From Lachnospiraceae bacterium (GTDB taxonomy: Bacteria; Bacillota; Clostridia; Lachnospirales; Lachnospiraceae), in contig JAFUZJ010000005.1 of NCBI GenBank assembly GCA_017476665.1, positions 1 to 64,000 on the forward strand: a stretch of 64,000 bases of DNA, given 5' to 3'. Shown here piece after piece: positions 26,456 through 33,990 of this stretch. Position numbers and translations under genes: made by a program. Within the stretch, counting starts at the first letter, position 1; each line of letters begins with the position of its first letter. The notes beneath the pieces were generated by a model. It saw nothing but the letters and a program-made list of their open reading frames with translations, did not search any database and was not told the DNA's origin.

Positions 26456-26959
26456 TCATACAATAGGTATATCATCTGGATTTGCTGATTCGAGGAAATT
26501 CTTAATTTCCTCTGCAATCATATCTTCATCTGAAAACGGAAGATCTTCGTCTAAACCATCTGGAATATTCACAAATCCATCGCCAAAGGAAACCGCACCG
26601 GATTGTCGATTTTTTTCTTCCTCATTCTGCGACTGATGATTTGGATTACTCTGAGCAAATTCCACCTCGTTAATTATTACCGTTACCACAGACCGTACTT
26701 TTCCAGTATCCCTATCTGTCCATTTATCCTGCTGCATACGTCCTGCCGCAATAATTTTAGTTCCCTTTGTTATGTATCTCTCTATGAACTGCGCCGTCTT
26801 CCCGAATGATACGCACCAAAAGAAGTCCGCTTCATCTCTCTTATAACGCCGCGGAACTGCAAGGGTATATTTTGCCACATAAATATCCCCTTTTTCATTG
26901 TTGTATACCCTGATTTCCGGATCAGCGGTTAATCTGCCGCTTAATTGTACCTTGTTCAT
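26456..26959 (-). CDS. ssb: Single-stranded DNA-binding protein
   Basis: A 167-aa SSB with a complete OB fold (MNKVQLSGRLTADPEIRVYN, ADFFWCVSFGKTAQFIERYITKG, GRMQQDKWTDRDTGKVRS), an acidic linker and an acidic C-terminal end. The end …DDIPIV resembles the usual DDIPF tip that recruits partners, with Val in place of Phe. It probably protects the transferred strand and supports element replication. The ATG follows a GGGGG-type site. Confidence 0.95.
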   Translation of the reverse strand: MNKVQLSGRLTADPEIRVYNNEKGDIYVAKYTLAVPRRYKRDEADFFWCVSFGKTAQFIERYITKGTKIIAAGRMQQDKWTDRDTGKVRSVVTVIINEVEFAQSNPNHQSQNEEEKNRQSGAVSFGDGFVNIPDGLDEDLPFSDEDMIAEEIKNFLESANPDDIPIV

Positions 26960-26973
26960 CTTTATACCCCCGG

Positions 26974-27288
26974 TTATTGTTTGGTGTATTCTCTGGTATT
27001 ACCTCCAACAGTGACTTTCAACACATTATTCTCAATCACAAATGTGCCGCTTGCACTGAGAAAACCTCCATCAATAAATATGGAGTAGGAACCGTCATCA
27101 AGCTTTTCATATGTGCCGGATACTGATAAACCCGATTTATCGGCACTGACAAAAGTTCCATCGTCCTTGAATGTGTAAGTTTCCCCATCAGCACCGGCGT
27201 AAGTTCCTGTCAAACCCGATTTGCCGCACCCAGCAAGCCCCAGTGCCAAACACAATCCCAACATAGCAACATAAATTCTTTTTTTCAT
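26974..27288 (-). CDS. Small lipoprotein, β-rich
   Basis: A 104-aa precursor with a signal peptide and lipobox LAGC at residues about 18–21. The mature part is a small β domain of repeated GTY…F/Y…DG units (GTYAGADGETYTFKDDG, GTYEKLDDGSYSIFIDGG). No enzyme motif is visible. It might be a surface exclusion or accessory factor, but this is guesswork. The ATG follows AGGAGG and palindrome E lies 20 bp upstream. Confidence 0.85.
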   Translation of the reverse strand: MKKRIYVAMLGLCLALGLAGCGKSGLTGTYAGADGETYTFKDDGTFVSADKSGLSVSGTYEKLDDGSYSIFIDGGFLSASGTFVIENNVLKVTVGGNTREYTKQ

Positions 27289-27307
27289 ATGATTCCTCCT
27301 TATTTTG

Positions 27308-27332
27308 ACTTTAAGACAATTTGTCCTAAAGT
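27308..27332. promoter_or_regulatory. Element palindrome copy E
   Basis: The 25-bp inverted repeat ends only about 13 bp before the AGGAGG of the lipoprotein gene. Any promoter must therefore overlap or precede it, which favours an operator near the start site or an RNA structure. A weak TTGTAA-17-TAACTT pair just upstream could be the promoter. Confidence 0.8.
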
Positions 27333-27343
27333 TATTAACAGCT

Positions 27344-27508
27344 TTAACCTTTTACAATAAATAAAACCAATAAAATTATCATTCCAAATATAATGAACCC
27401 GAACCTAGACTTATCACGATTATCGTCGTCGCCTGCAAAAAAATAACTTACTGAACAGTATAAAATGACAAGTACAAAAGCGATTAAAATAATAATTAAA
27501 TTTTTCAT
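27344..27508 (-). CDS. 54-aa two-helix membrane peptide
   Basis: An open frame of 54 codons starting at ATG 27508, three bases after the stop of the replication-initiator gene. The product begins MKNLIIILIAFVLVILYC, has a polar loop with Asp/Arg (GDDDNRDKSR) and a second hydrophobic helix (FGFIIFGMIILLVLFIV). There is no strong ribosome site, so translational coupling is likely. The two clean membrane helices and tight spacing argue for a real gene. The function is unknown. Confidence 0.55.
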   Translation of the reverse strand: MKNLIIILIAFVLVILYCSVSYFFAGDDDNRDKSRFGFIIFGMIILLVLFIVKG

Positions 27509-27511
27509 ATA

Positions 27512-28624
27512 TCAGCTTCGCCCTTCATCCATTTTTCGTCTCCTTTCATCTGCACCGCCGCCATAGAAATCATAATTGATTTTCTGTGTCCAATATTCAC
27601 CCTCTGTTGTGTGCGCATTGTAAAGTAAAGTTTTGATATATGATTCAAGGTTGCCTATTGGCTTTTCTTTTGGTTCATCTAATTTTTCGCATACATATAC
27701 GATCTCATCATATCCTATTTTCAGAAATACACCCTTTACAAGCTCTTTTGGCAGTTCCTCAGAGTTGATACGCATGGTCTTTGCGGTGGAGCACACAACT
27801 TTACAGATAATTTCATAAAGCATCTGGTACCGCTTTCTGTCCTTATCCGTTTCTGCCATCTGCATCAAATCTGGTAGACAGATATTCTCCGCAACCAACT
27901 CACGATATGCCTTTTCCTCTTCATCGTCAAATCTTTGATTAGAAGATGAAGAAGTCTTTGTTGTAGTCTTTGTTGTAGTATATGTATATGTGTCCCGTTC
28001 TAACGTGGGAGTTCTCCCGTTGAAACGTGAGGTGTCTCCCGTTCTAACGTAGGGGGTATCACGTTCTAACGTGAGAGGTATCACGTCTGTTGATTTTTCT
28101 TTCGTCTTATCCACATTCGGGACAGGTATCACGTTAGAACGTGAGAGGGTATTCTGCACATCAGAACTTTCTGGATAGGACAGCTCCATAAGGCGATCTA
28201 CGTTAATATCCAGAAACACGACATTGCTCAGAGCTACTCCTGTTTCTTCGTCAATAATATTTCGCAATTCGCGCTCTATTACACCTAAATGAACAAGAAA
28301 AGTCACAGCGTCCTGTACCTGTCTCTTAGTAAGACCGTATTGATTTGCAAGTGATTGATAGTTCTTTTGAAGCTTGTCTCTCTTAAATTTCTTTCCCCAC
28401 TCCTTAATCTCGCCGGTGATTTCATCCCTTTTCACCGTTGGTTTATACCAATAGACAATTTCAGACAAAATAACGATAGCATTCAAATTTGCCTTACCAT
28501 TATCATAGCAAATGGTCTTATACCATGTCGCCGGAATCACATTACAGCCATCGCCACCAATTGTAAAATCAATCTGTCCGACACGATCAACAGTGTCATT
28601 TCCTGAAGAAAACTGTAATCCCAT
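27512..28624 (-). CDS. Replication initiator-like protein with internal iterons
   Basis: A 370-aa protein. Residues about 25–140 form a winged-helix region (ANLNAIVILSEIVYWYKP, LTKRQVQDAVTFLVHLGVIE) like plasmid RepA/DnaD-type initiators. Residues about 165–230 are low complexity (SNVIPV…TTTKTTTKTSSSS) and correspond to DNA with a 22-bp repeat array. The C-terminal third is helical. The array inside the gene, plus adjacent parAB, supports initiator function with the origin in its own coding sequence. A general element regulator is an alternative. The ATG at 28624 lies downstream of a GAAGGAG-like site. Confidence 0.65.
   Translation of the reverse strand: MGLQFSSGNDTVDRVGQIDFTIGGDGCNVIPATWYKTICYDNGKANLNAIVILSEIVYWYKPTVKRDEITGEIKEWGKKFKRDKLQKNYQSLANQYGLTKRQVQDAVTFLVHLGVIERELRNIIDEETGVALSNVVFLDINVDRLMELSYPESSDVQNTLSRSNVIPVPNVDKTKEKSTDVIPLTLERDTPYVRTGDTSRFNGRTPTLERDTYTYTTTKTTTKTSSSSNQRFDDEEEKAYRELVAENICLPDLMQMAETDKDRKRYQMLYEIICKVVCSTAKTMRINSEELPKELVKGVFLKIGYDEIVYVCEKLDEPKEKPIGNLESYIKTLLYNAHTTEGEYWTQKINYDFYGGGADERRRKMDEGRS
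27994..28144. repeat. Iteron array (22-bp period), candidate origin
   Basis: On the plus strand, (C/T)CCGTT(C/G)(T/A)AACGT-type units begin at 27994, 28016, 28038 and 28060, exactly 22 bp apart, with a degenerate fifth at 28082. The unit at 28059..28074 reads TCACGTTCTAACGTGA. An inverted counterpart lies at 28129..28144 (TCACGTTAGAACGTGA). Because 22 is not a multiple of three, each unit encodes different amino acids, so conservation is at DNA level. Two helical turns per unit is typical of initiator-binding iterons. Confidence 0.85.
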
Positions 28625-28675
28625 AAACGCTTCTCCTTTATTCAGCTTTTTACCAGTTTACGGTATAGCTGCTTT

Positions 28676-29662
28676 TTATCCTTGAGAATCTGCTTGACCA
28701 TCGGCAACAAAATCCTCCAAGTTTATTTGCCCCGGTATCTGTATTTCCGGCTGCTCCTGCTTCGCATTTATATCAAGAAAGAGTGCATGTTTTTTATGTT
28801 TCTGCCATACTTCAAGCAGCTCATAAATTGTATCCTCTATTTTTTCGGAATCTGTATCTGGAGGAAAATAATCAGTAATCCGGTTTTGACGAAACCTAAA
28901 CTTTTTAGGTTTCTCTTTCTTTGCTGGCATAAGAATCTGTATTATGTCGGAAACATAGAAAGTATTTCCCATTTCTTTTGCTTTTGCCCGGATTGCCGCC
29001 GCTTGTGCAAGCGTAATCTTCTCGATATGGTTATCAGAAAGCACATCAACCACCCATTCTTGATACTCTTTAGTAAGAAAGGACAATTCCACGCCTGCCA
29101 TAAGTGGCATCATACCGCCATCAACAAGCTCCATAAGGTCATTATTAAGACGAGACAGCCATATATACCTCTGAATGGTTTTCTCGCCATCTCCTGCGCT
29201 TTCTGACAATGCTTCGAGTGTCCTGCCACCGCCTTTCCCCTGATGTTTTAATGCTTCAAACTTCATAACATAAGAATAAGCCTTTTCCGATGGTAGTATA
29301 TTTTCCCGGTGAATATTAGTATCCACCATTACTATTGTAGCTTCATCATCCGAGTAATCCATGACTCTGACTGGCATTTCTTTAAGTCCTGCCAATTCAC
29401 ATGCCCTACGTCTCCTGTGACCGGATATAATCTCATAGCCGCCCTTTTTTCTTGGGCGAACAATCCCCGGCTCTAATACACCGTTTTCTTTGATACTCTC
29501 AATTAGATCTGCAAGCTGATCGTCAATCACACGGAACGGGTGTCCTGTAAATTCATGTAATTCCGTAAGAGCTACCATAATTGCCGGTATTTCATCAGTG
29601 TTATTGGCAAATATATCATCAAATCCCGACATACTTACCTTGCTTAAATCTATTTTACTCAT
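28676..29662 (-). CDS. parB: ParB-family partition/regulatory protein
   Basis: A 328-aa ParB/RepB-like protein. The N-terminal nuclease-fold domain has the signature GGYEIISGHRRRRACELAG and TNIHRENILPSEKAYSY. A helix-turn-helix region (AGDGEKTIQRYIWLSRLN) follows, and a C-terminal region has GQINLEDFVAD. The start is ATG at 29662 after AGGAGGTG, overlapping the end of parA by eight bases; a longer upstream frame lies wholly within parA. It would load on centromere-like sites, and the six dispersed palindromes are the obvious candidates (inference). Confidence 0.9.
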   Translation of the reverse strand: MSKIDLSKVSMSGFDDIFANNTDEIPAIMVALTELHEFTGHPFRVIDDQLADLIESIKENGVLEPGIVRPRKKGGYEIISGHRRRRACELAGLKEMPVRVMDYSDDEATIVMVDTNIHRENILPSEKAYSYVMKFEALKHQGKGGGRTLEALSESAGDGEKTIQRYIWLSRLNNDLMELVDGGMMPLMAGVELSFLTKEYQEWVVDVLSDNHIEKITLAQAAAIRAKAKEMGNTFYVSDIIQILMPAKKEKPKKFRFRQNRITDYFPPDTDSEKIEDTIYELLEVWQKHKKHALFLDINAKQEQPEIQIPGQINLEDFVADGQADSQG

Positions 29663-30449
29663 TTGCAAGCACCTCCTGCGTAAGATTAAAATAACTTTCC
29701 GCAAGTTTTCCTTTTGGATCGTACTTGTATATGCTAATTCCCATATTTGATACTTCCGCCCCCTTAACAGATAAAGGAATAAGACTATTAAATATCTTAA
29801 CTCTGCTTCCGTAAAGTTTCTGCAACATGCCAATAAACTCCTTATCATTGTTTCGTCGCGTATCGACCTGTGTAAATACAATTCCCTCAATTGACAGGCG
29901 CGGATTAAAGCACCATTTGGTCTTGATGTTCTTAATCGTGTTCATAAGCTGCTCTAAGCCCTTTACATTGAGCAAATCGGGCTTAACTGGAATTATTACA
30001 CTATCTGCACACGCAAACGCATTTAAGGGCAAAATTTGAAGCGATGGCATACAATCTATGAGTATATAATCATATCTCTCCCTCATATTCTCCACATAGT
30101 ACCTCAACACTAACTCTCTGGCCGTTGCTCCCGTCAGCCGTAACTCTATGTCACACATGGTAATATTACACGGCATCAGATCAACGCCTTCTTCATGATG
30201 ATAAAGCCCCTCTGAAAAATCAATTTCATCCTCTTTGTCACACATAATCTTGTCAAAAATGTTGGCAAGGGAGTAAGAAAGCATATCCTGTTTTCCAATA
30301 CCAAGACTGATAGAAAGTGAACCTTGCGGATCTGCATCAATCAGCAGCACCTTTTTACCCATTCTTGCCAGTCCAAAGCCTAAACTGGCTGTTGTGGTGG
30401 TCTTTCCTGCACCACCTTTCTGATTTGCGATTGCAATTACTTTTGACAT
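29655..30449 (-). CDS. parA: ParA-family partition ATPase
   Basis: A 264-aa ParA/Soj-type ATPase. The deviant Walker A is NQKGGAGKTTT near residue 10, followed by LLIDADPQGSLS and the Walker B region YILIDCMPSLQIL. It works with ParB to segregate or stabilise the element. The ATG at 30449 follows GGAGGG with eight bases between. It is second in an operon with the 66-aa protein and ParB. Confidence 0.95.
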   Translation of the reverse strand: MSKVIAIANQKGGAGKTTTTASLGFGLARMGKKVLLIDADPQGSLSISLGIGKQDMLSYSLANIFDKIMCDKEDEIDFSEGLYHHEEGVDLMPCNITMCDIELRLTGATARELVLRYYVENMRERYDYILIDCMPSLQILPLNAFACADSVIIPVKPDLLNVKGLEQLMNTIKNIKTKWCFNPRLSIEGIVFTQVDTRRNNDKEFIGMLQKLYGSRVKIFNSLIPLSVKGAEVSNMGISIYKYDPKGKLAESYFNLTQEVLANE

Positions 30450-30465
30450 TCGTTTGTCCCTCCTA

Positions 30466-30666
30466 CTACATTTTCTTTTTAGTCGATTTTTTTTGTCTAA
30501 CAACCTGTCTCACCTTGAAATGACGGCGAAACTTTCCTTTGTCTGTACCGTCATTGATAGGAAATATTTCAGACGGTTCTTCCACATTCACATAATCCCT
30601 GCTGTTTTCCAGTTTCTTTGTGAAGTGGAGGATCTCTTTTGTACTACCGATTGCCCTGATCTTCAT
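30466..30666 (-). CDS. DUF3970-like small protein
   Basis: A 66-aa protein starting MKIRAIGSTKEILHFTKKLE, which resembles the DUF3970 family (small α/β proteins starting MKIRxxGTKEEI). The C terminus is very basic (RRHFKVRQVVRQKKSTKKK), suggesting nucleic-acid contact. It is the first gene of the par operon, has GGAGGAGG as ribosome site, and lies 25 bp behind palindrome F. It might regulate that operon, but no function is shown. Confidence 0.75.
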   Translation of the reverse strand: MKIRAIGSTKEILHFTKKLENSRDYVNVEEPSEIFPINDGTDKGKFRRHFKVRQVVRQKKSTKKKM

Positions 30667-30690
30667 TTCTTCCTCCTCTCTCTGATATTT

Positions 30691-30715
30691 ACTTTAAGAC
30701 AATTTGTCCTAAAGT
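30691..30715. promoter_or_regulatory. Element palindrome copy F
   Basis: The right-most of six copies, in front of the DUF3970–parA–parB operon. No copy was seen to the right of this point, so it also approximates the right end of the element. Its position fits autoregulation of par genes, a common feature of partition loci. Confidence 0.85.
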
Positions 30716-30734
30716 GATTTTTGACCTATAACGC

Positions 30735-30773
30735 AAAAAAGGACACCCTTTGAATTTTCTTCAAAAAGTGTCC
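30735..30773 (-). terminator. Terminator of the Rpn-family gene
   Basis: On the minus strand GGACACTTTTTGAA pairs with TTCAAAGGGTGTCC and is followed by TTTTTT. It lies about 105 bp 3' of the Rpn gene and insulates the par operon. The junction between element and host DNA is probably between 30716 and 30877. I see no attachment-site repeat there. Confidence 0.75.
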
Positions 30774-30877
30774 CAATCGGTACATTACCTATTCATTTAA
30801 GTGCTGAACTCTTTATTTTGCCGTATTATTCTTTATTATGCCACTCGAAAAAGTTGCACTTGAGTTGCACCAGTGCC

Positions 30878-31918
30878 TTATTTCCGTGAAATAAACCTTG
30901 AAATATCGGGCTTTTTCAGTCTATGTTCTGCTTTCCCACCCAAATACTCATAAATCTCCTCTGCGGGACAGTCAACACCCTTCGCCTGAATGACCTCCAC
31001 AATCGACCTCACAGCTTCCTCTGTCTCCTCCACCTCGTCTGCAATTTCAGGCAAAGTTTTTCCTCGTTTCAGTTTGCGCTGAACTTGGTTGATAAGCCGG
31101 ATCATTTCTCCTTCACTCCGCCCTTCAGCACGCTCTTCCTCTCTGATCAATCCTTCCCTGCGTTCCCATGTCATATCAAAATGCATGACTTTCCTCACCT
31201 CGTCCCCTCTGGTCTTGAAGAAATCCTCCAATATATGCTCCGAAATACAGTCTTCCATGGCATGACTCACCGCATCATCCAAAGTTTCACCTTTTGCCTG
31301 ATTTTCACGTACCTTCTCCACAAAATAAGTGTACCCATAAAGCGTCTGCGACTTCTTCTTCAAATTCTCATGATAACGCGGATTCACATTCAACACCCTG
31401 CAGATTACTTCCAACTCCGGTGCTTCCGTGTCATGACAAAACGCATCCGAAAGCCGCATAATCTCTTCCTCCGGTCGTTCCGCTGATCCATTATAAAAGA
31501 CCACGAAATGCGGCGTCGGAATCCGGATCCGGTGTCTGCTGAACAAATCCCGTTTCTTCAACATATCCTTGACCTGATCCACAAAATAAATCAGACACCG
31601 CAACGGCATATTCGGCGAGTATGTAGACTGATGCTCATAGATGCTCAAATGACTGTCAATGATAAATGACGCATCATTCCGCATCGATAGTGAAATACCG
31701 TGATCCAAATGCAGTATTTCTACCATACTTGGATCATCATAATCTGAACCGTTCAATGCATTATAAAGATCCAATGCATTCTTTGGGTCTTCCAGCAACA
31801 TAGAAAACACATCGCTTCTATACTCCCGATTACCCCTTTTCGCTTTTTGCTCTGTTTCCGAGTTTTTGTTTCTCGAATCCTCATTTCCCGTTCTTTCGAT
31901 TTCTTCCTTCTCTGTCAT
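30878..31918 (-). CDS. Rpn-family recombination-promoting nuclease/putative transposase
   Basis: A 346-aa protein of the PD-(D/E)XK nuclease superfamily common in Lachnospiraceae. The N-terminal domain has YRSDVFSMLLEDPKNALDLYNALNG, NDASFIIDSHLSIYEHQSTYSPNMPLR (with the catalytic D…E) and HFVVFYNGS. The C-terminal third is charged, with RAEGRSEGEMIRLINQVQRKL and a small helical domain. Such proteins act in DNA cleavage/recombination; no inverted repeats mark it as a transposon. The ATG follows AAAGGAAG, and its promoter lies 236 bp upstream. Confidence 0.85.
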   Translation of the reverse strand: MTEKEEIERTGNEDSRNKNSETEQKAKRGNREYRSDVFSMLLEDPKNALDLYNALNGSDYDDPSMVEILHLDHGISLSMRNDASFIIDSHLSIYEHQSTYSPNMPLRCLIYFVDQVKDMLKKRDLFSRHRIRIPTPHFVVFYNGSAERPEEEIMRLSDAFCHDTEAPELEVICRVLNVNPRYHENLKKKSQTLYGYTYFVEKVRENQAKGETLDDAVSHAMEDCISEHILEDFFKTRGDEVRKVMHFDMTWERREGLIREEERAEGRSEGEMIRLINQVQRKLKRGKTLPEIADEVEETEEAVRSIVEVIQAKGVDCPAEEIYEYLGGKAEHRLKKPDISRFISRK

Positions 31919-32153
31919 TCAATCTTCCTTTCTTTGTCTTGTGCTATGGTTTACAGTTCGTTGTCACCGACTTCACAAAACGAAAGGTTTCAAAATGGTC
32001 AAAAGAAAGAATACCCTCTATAGTCCCTCATGTTCAGAAACTCCACGAATTATGAATCGGTAGTAAGCATGGATTTTCTGAAAATGATGTGACATAGAAT
32101 GTTAGACATCAAGAGATTATCGCAATCTCTTAAAGAAAATCTGCTGTAGCGTA

Positions 32154-32182
32154 AGTATAGCAAATTCCCGAGTAAGTTTCAA
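32154..32182 (-). promoter_or_regulatory. Promoter of the Rpn-family gene
   Basis: On the minus strand TTGAAA (32177..32182) and TATACT (32154..32159) are 17 bp apart. The leader is about 230 nt and holds the 8-bp hairpin at 32111..32131. Confidence 0.7.
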
Positions 32183-32199
32183 TCCCCCTGCATCTTAAT

Positions 32200-32265
32200 T
32201 TTTAGCAAATTTTTAGCAAAATGCATTTTAGTATAATACGTTTTAGTATAATTACCTTTAGCAAA
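32200..32265. repeat. Short AT-rich repeats
   Basis: TTTTAGCAAA occurs at 32200 and 32211, TTTTAGTATAAT at 32227 and 32241, and CTTTAGCAAA near 32256. They lie upstream of the Rpn promoter and could be regulator sites or a decayed sequence. The purpose is unknown. Confidence 0.6.
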
Positions 32266-32289
32266 GCGCATAATTTGTCCAGTATGCCG

Positions 32290-32327
32290 AAAAAGCGGAA
32301 CAGACTACTATGCCCATTCCGCTTTTT
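32290..32327. terminator. metY terminator
   Basis: An 11-bp stem AAAAAGCGGAA/TTCCGCTTTTT around a 16-nt loop, with T runs on both strands. It begins about 20 bp after the metY stop codon and would stop transcription in either direction. Confidence 0.85.
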
Positions 32328-32347
32328 CTGTTTGTCTCTTATGTATT

Positions 32348-33631
32348 TTACACCTGCGCGAACGCCTGCTCCAGATCCTCGATAATGTCATCCACATGCT
32401 CCGTACCGATGGACAGACGGATCGTGTTGGGCTTAATGCCCTGGTCTGCCAGTTCCTCCGCGCTCAGCTGAGAGTGAGTGGTGGTCGCAGGATGGATCAC
32501 CAGACTCTTTACATCCGCTACGTTTGCCAACAGGGAGAAAATCTCCAGACTGTCGATAAACTTGTGTGCCTCTGCCTGTCCGCCTTTGATCTCAAAGGTA
32601 AAGATGGATGCTCCGCCGTTAGGGAAATACTTCTCATACAATGCATGGTCGGGATGATCCGGCAGGGAAGGATGGTTCACATGCTCTACCTTCGGATGTT
32701 TGGAGAGATACTCCACTACCTTTTTGGTATTCTCTGCATGGCGATCCAATCTCAGGGACAAGGTCTCCACGCCCTGCAAAAGCAGGAATGCATTGAACGG
32801 AGAAATGGTAGAACCGGTATCGCGGAGCAAAATCGCGCGAATATAGGTCACAAACGCCGCAGGACCTGCCGCATCCACAAAGGATACGCCATGGTAGCTG
32901 GGGTTCGGTGCCGCAATCGGTGCATATTTTCCGCTTGCCTTCCAGTCAAACTTACCGGAATCAACAATCACGCCGCCCAGAGTGGTACCGTGTCCTCCGA
33001 TAAACTTGGTTGCGGAATGTACCACGATATCCGCACCGTGCTCAATGGGACGGATCAGATAGGGGGTTCCAAACGTATTGTCAATTACAAGAGGCAGACC
33101 ATGCTTATGCGCAATCTCTGCAATCGCGTCGATATCGGGAATATCGCTGTTGGGATTGCCCAGAGTCTCTAAGTAGATTGCTTTTGTATTCTCCTGGATT
33201 GCGCCTTCCACTTCGCTCAGATTATGCGCATCCACGAAAGTGGTCTTCACGCCGAACTGAGGCAGTGTGTGCTCCAGCAGATTATAGCTGCCGCCGTAGA
33301 TGGTCTTCTGGGATACGATATGGTCTCCTGCCTGTGCCAGAGCCTGAATGGTATATGTAATCGCTGCCGCACCGGATGCCACCGCCAAAGCTGCCACGCC
33401 GCCCTCCAGAGCTGCGATTCTCTTCTCGAATACATCCTGGGTGGAGTTGGTCAGTCGGCCGTAGATATTACCAGCGTCTGCCAGTCCGAATCTTGCTGCC
33501 GCATGTGCGGAATTCTTAAACACATAAGAAGTGGTCTGATAAATGGGTACTGCTCTGGAATCGGTCGCCGGATCCGGCTGCTCCTGTCCTACGTGTAACT
33601 GTAATGTCTCAAATCTGTAATTTTTGCTCAT
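32348..33631 (-). CDS. metY: O-acetylhomoserine sulfhydrylase / cysteine synthase (MetY type)
   Basis: A 427-aa PLP enzyme of the Cys/Met-metabolism γ-family. It makes homocysteine from O-acetylhomoserine and sulfide (or related Cys synthesis). Family marks are [28 protein letters not shown], the [14 protein letters not shown] segment, [22 protein letters not shown] and the PLP lysine in [11 protein letters not shown] near residue 208. The length is as usual for MetY. It is monocistronic with a terminator. Upstream lies a 330-nt leader with a Met/Cys-rich peptide and attenuator hairpins, implying control by Met or Cys supply. Confidence 0.93.
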   Translation of the reverse strand: MSKNYRFETLQLHVGQEQPDPATDSRAVPIYQTTSYVFKNSAHAAARFGLADAGNIYGRLTNSTQDVFEKRIAALEGGVAALAVASGAAAITYTIQALAQAGDHIVSQKTIYGGSYNLLEHTLPQFGVKTTFVDAHNLSEVEGAIQENTKAIYLETLGNPNSDIPDIDAIAEIAHKHGLPLVIDNTFGTPYLIRPIEHGADIVVHSATKFIGGHGTTLGGVIVDSGKFDWKASGKYAPIAAPNPSYHGVSFVDAAGPAAFVTYIRAILLRDTGSTISPFNAFLLLQGVETLSLRLDRHAENTKKVVEYLSKHPKVEHVNHPSLPDHPDHALYEKYFPNGGASIFTFEIKGGQAEAHKFIDSLEIFSLLANVADVKSLVIHPATTTHSQLSAEELADQGIKPNTIRLSIGTEHVDDIIEDLEQAFAQV

Positions 33632-33699
33632 ATTTTTGTCCTCACTTTTCTATTTTTATAAATTTTTATGATATTCAGTTTTTAATCGGCTCCTATTAC

Positions 33700-33732
33700 A
33701 AAAAATCCGGAAGCCTTTTGATTGCTCCCGGA
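33700..33732 (-). terminator. Leader terminator (attenuator) of metY
   Basis: On the minus strand TCCGGGAGC…GCTTCCGGA folds into a stem followed by TTTTTT, about 70 bp before the metY start. Its 5' arm (in 33725..33734) is also the exact complement of 33801..33810, inside the leader-peptide gene. The two structures are therefore mutually exclusive. Confidence 0.8.
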
Positions 33733-33755
33733 CACGCATACCTATCTGCAGGCAG

Positions 33756-33872
33756 TTACTGACAGCAACAAGACACATTTACATGTCTGGCTGCATCCCA
33801 TGTCCGGGAGTCTCGCATTCGACAATTACACATACAACACATCTGCATTCCGTTCATCATATTGCTCATCAT
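33756..33872 (-). CDS. Met/Cys-rich leader peptide of metY
   Basis: A 38-codon frame starting at ATG 33872, nine bases after AGGAGG. The product starts MMSNMMNGMQMCCMCNCRMR and ends SCCCQ, with 8 Met and 7 Cys in 38 residues. The 10-base segment just after the Met/Cys run (CTCCCGGACA, 33801..33810) can pair with TGTCCGGGAG (33725..33734) to block the terminator. A ribosome stalled for lack of charged Met- or Cys-tRNA would leave this segment free and permit metY transcription. An ATG at 33880 in another frame is too close to the AGGAGG. Confidence 0.75.
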   Translation of the reverse strand: MMSNMMNGMQMCCMCNCRMRDSRTWDAARHVNVSCCCQ

Positions 33873-33931
33873 CGGACATGTCCTCCTTTCAGCAGGTTAT
33901 ATTTTCATCTGTTTCTCACCTGTTGAAATGA

Positions 33932-33960
33932 AGTCTATCACTTATTTCCTACTATGTCAA
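33932..33960 (-). promoter_or_regulatory. Promoter of the metY leader
   Basis: TTGACA (33955..33960) and TAGACT (33932..33937) on the minus strand are separated by 17 bp. The transcript would begin near 33925 and include the leader peptide and both alternative hairpins. Confidence 0.75.
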
Positions 33961-33990
33961 TAGGTTTAATAAGATTTTTCAAAAATTTTT

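Larger units (their letters stand above)
31919..32347. other. Intergenic region between the Rpn gene and metY
   Basis: No gene is supported here. It contains a long 5' leader of the Rpn gene with a perfect hairpin AAGAGATT/AATCTCTT at 32111..32131, the Rpn promoter at 32154..32182, an AT-rich repeat patch at 32200..32265, and the metY terminator at 32290..32327. Confidence 0.7.

Noticed and set aside
33-30715. All six palindromes are simply transcription terminators
   Set aside because: Only copies A and B have GC-containing outer arms with T runs. C to F lie before genes and lack a proper T tail.
1-30720. Relaxase or integrase hidden in the element part
   Set aside because: No HUH, MobA/L or recombinase motifs were found in any of the large frames; they are probably left of the window.
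30878-31918. Insertion sequence around the Rpn-family gene
   Set aside because: Although the family is called a putative transposase, no terminal inverted repeats or target duplications are visible at its edges.
33722-33931. A 69-codon plus-strand frame between metY and the kinase gene
   Set aside because: It runs antisense to the leader peptide and terminator, has no ribosome site, and its Cys/Ser content mirrors the leader.
33632-33990. SAM riboswitch or T-box before metY
   Set aside because: I looked for the SAM-I core and the T-box consensus on the minus strand and saw neither. The leader is explained better by a Met/Cys peptide with competing hairpins.
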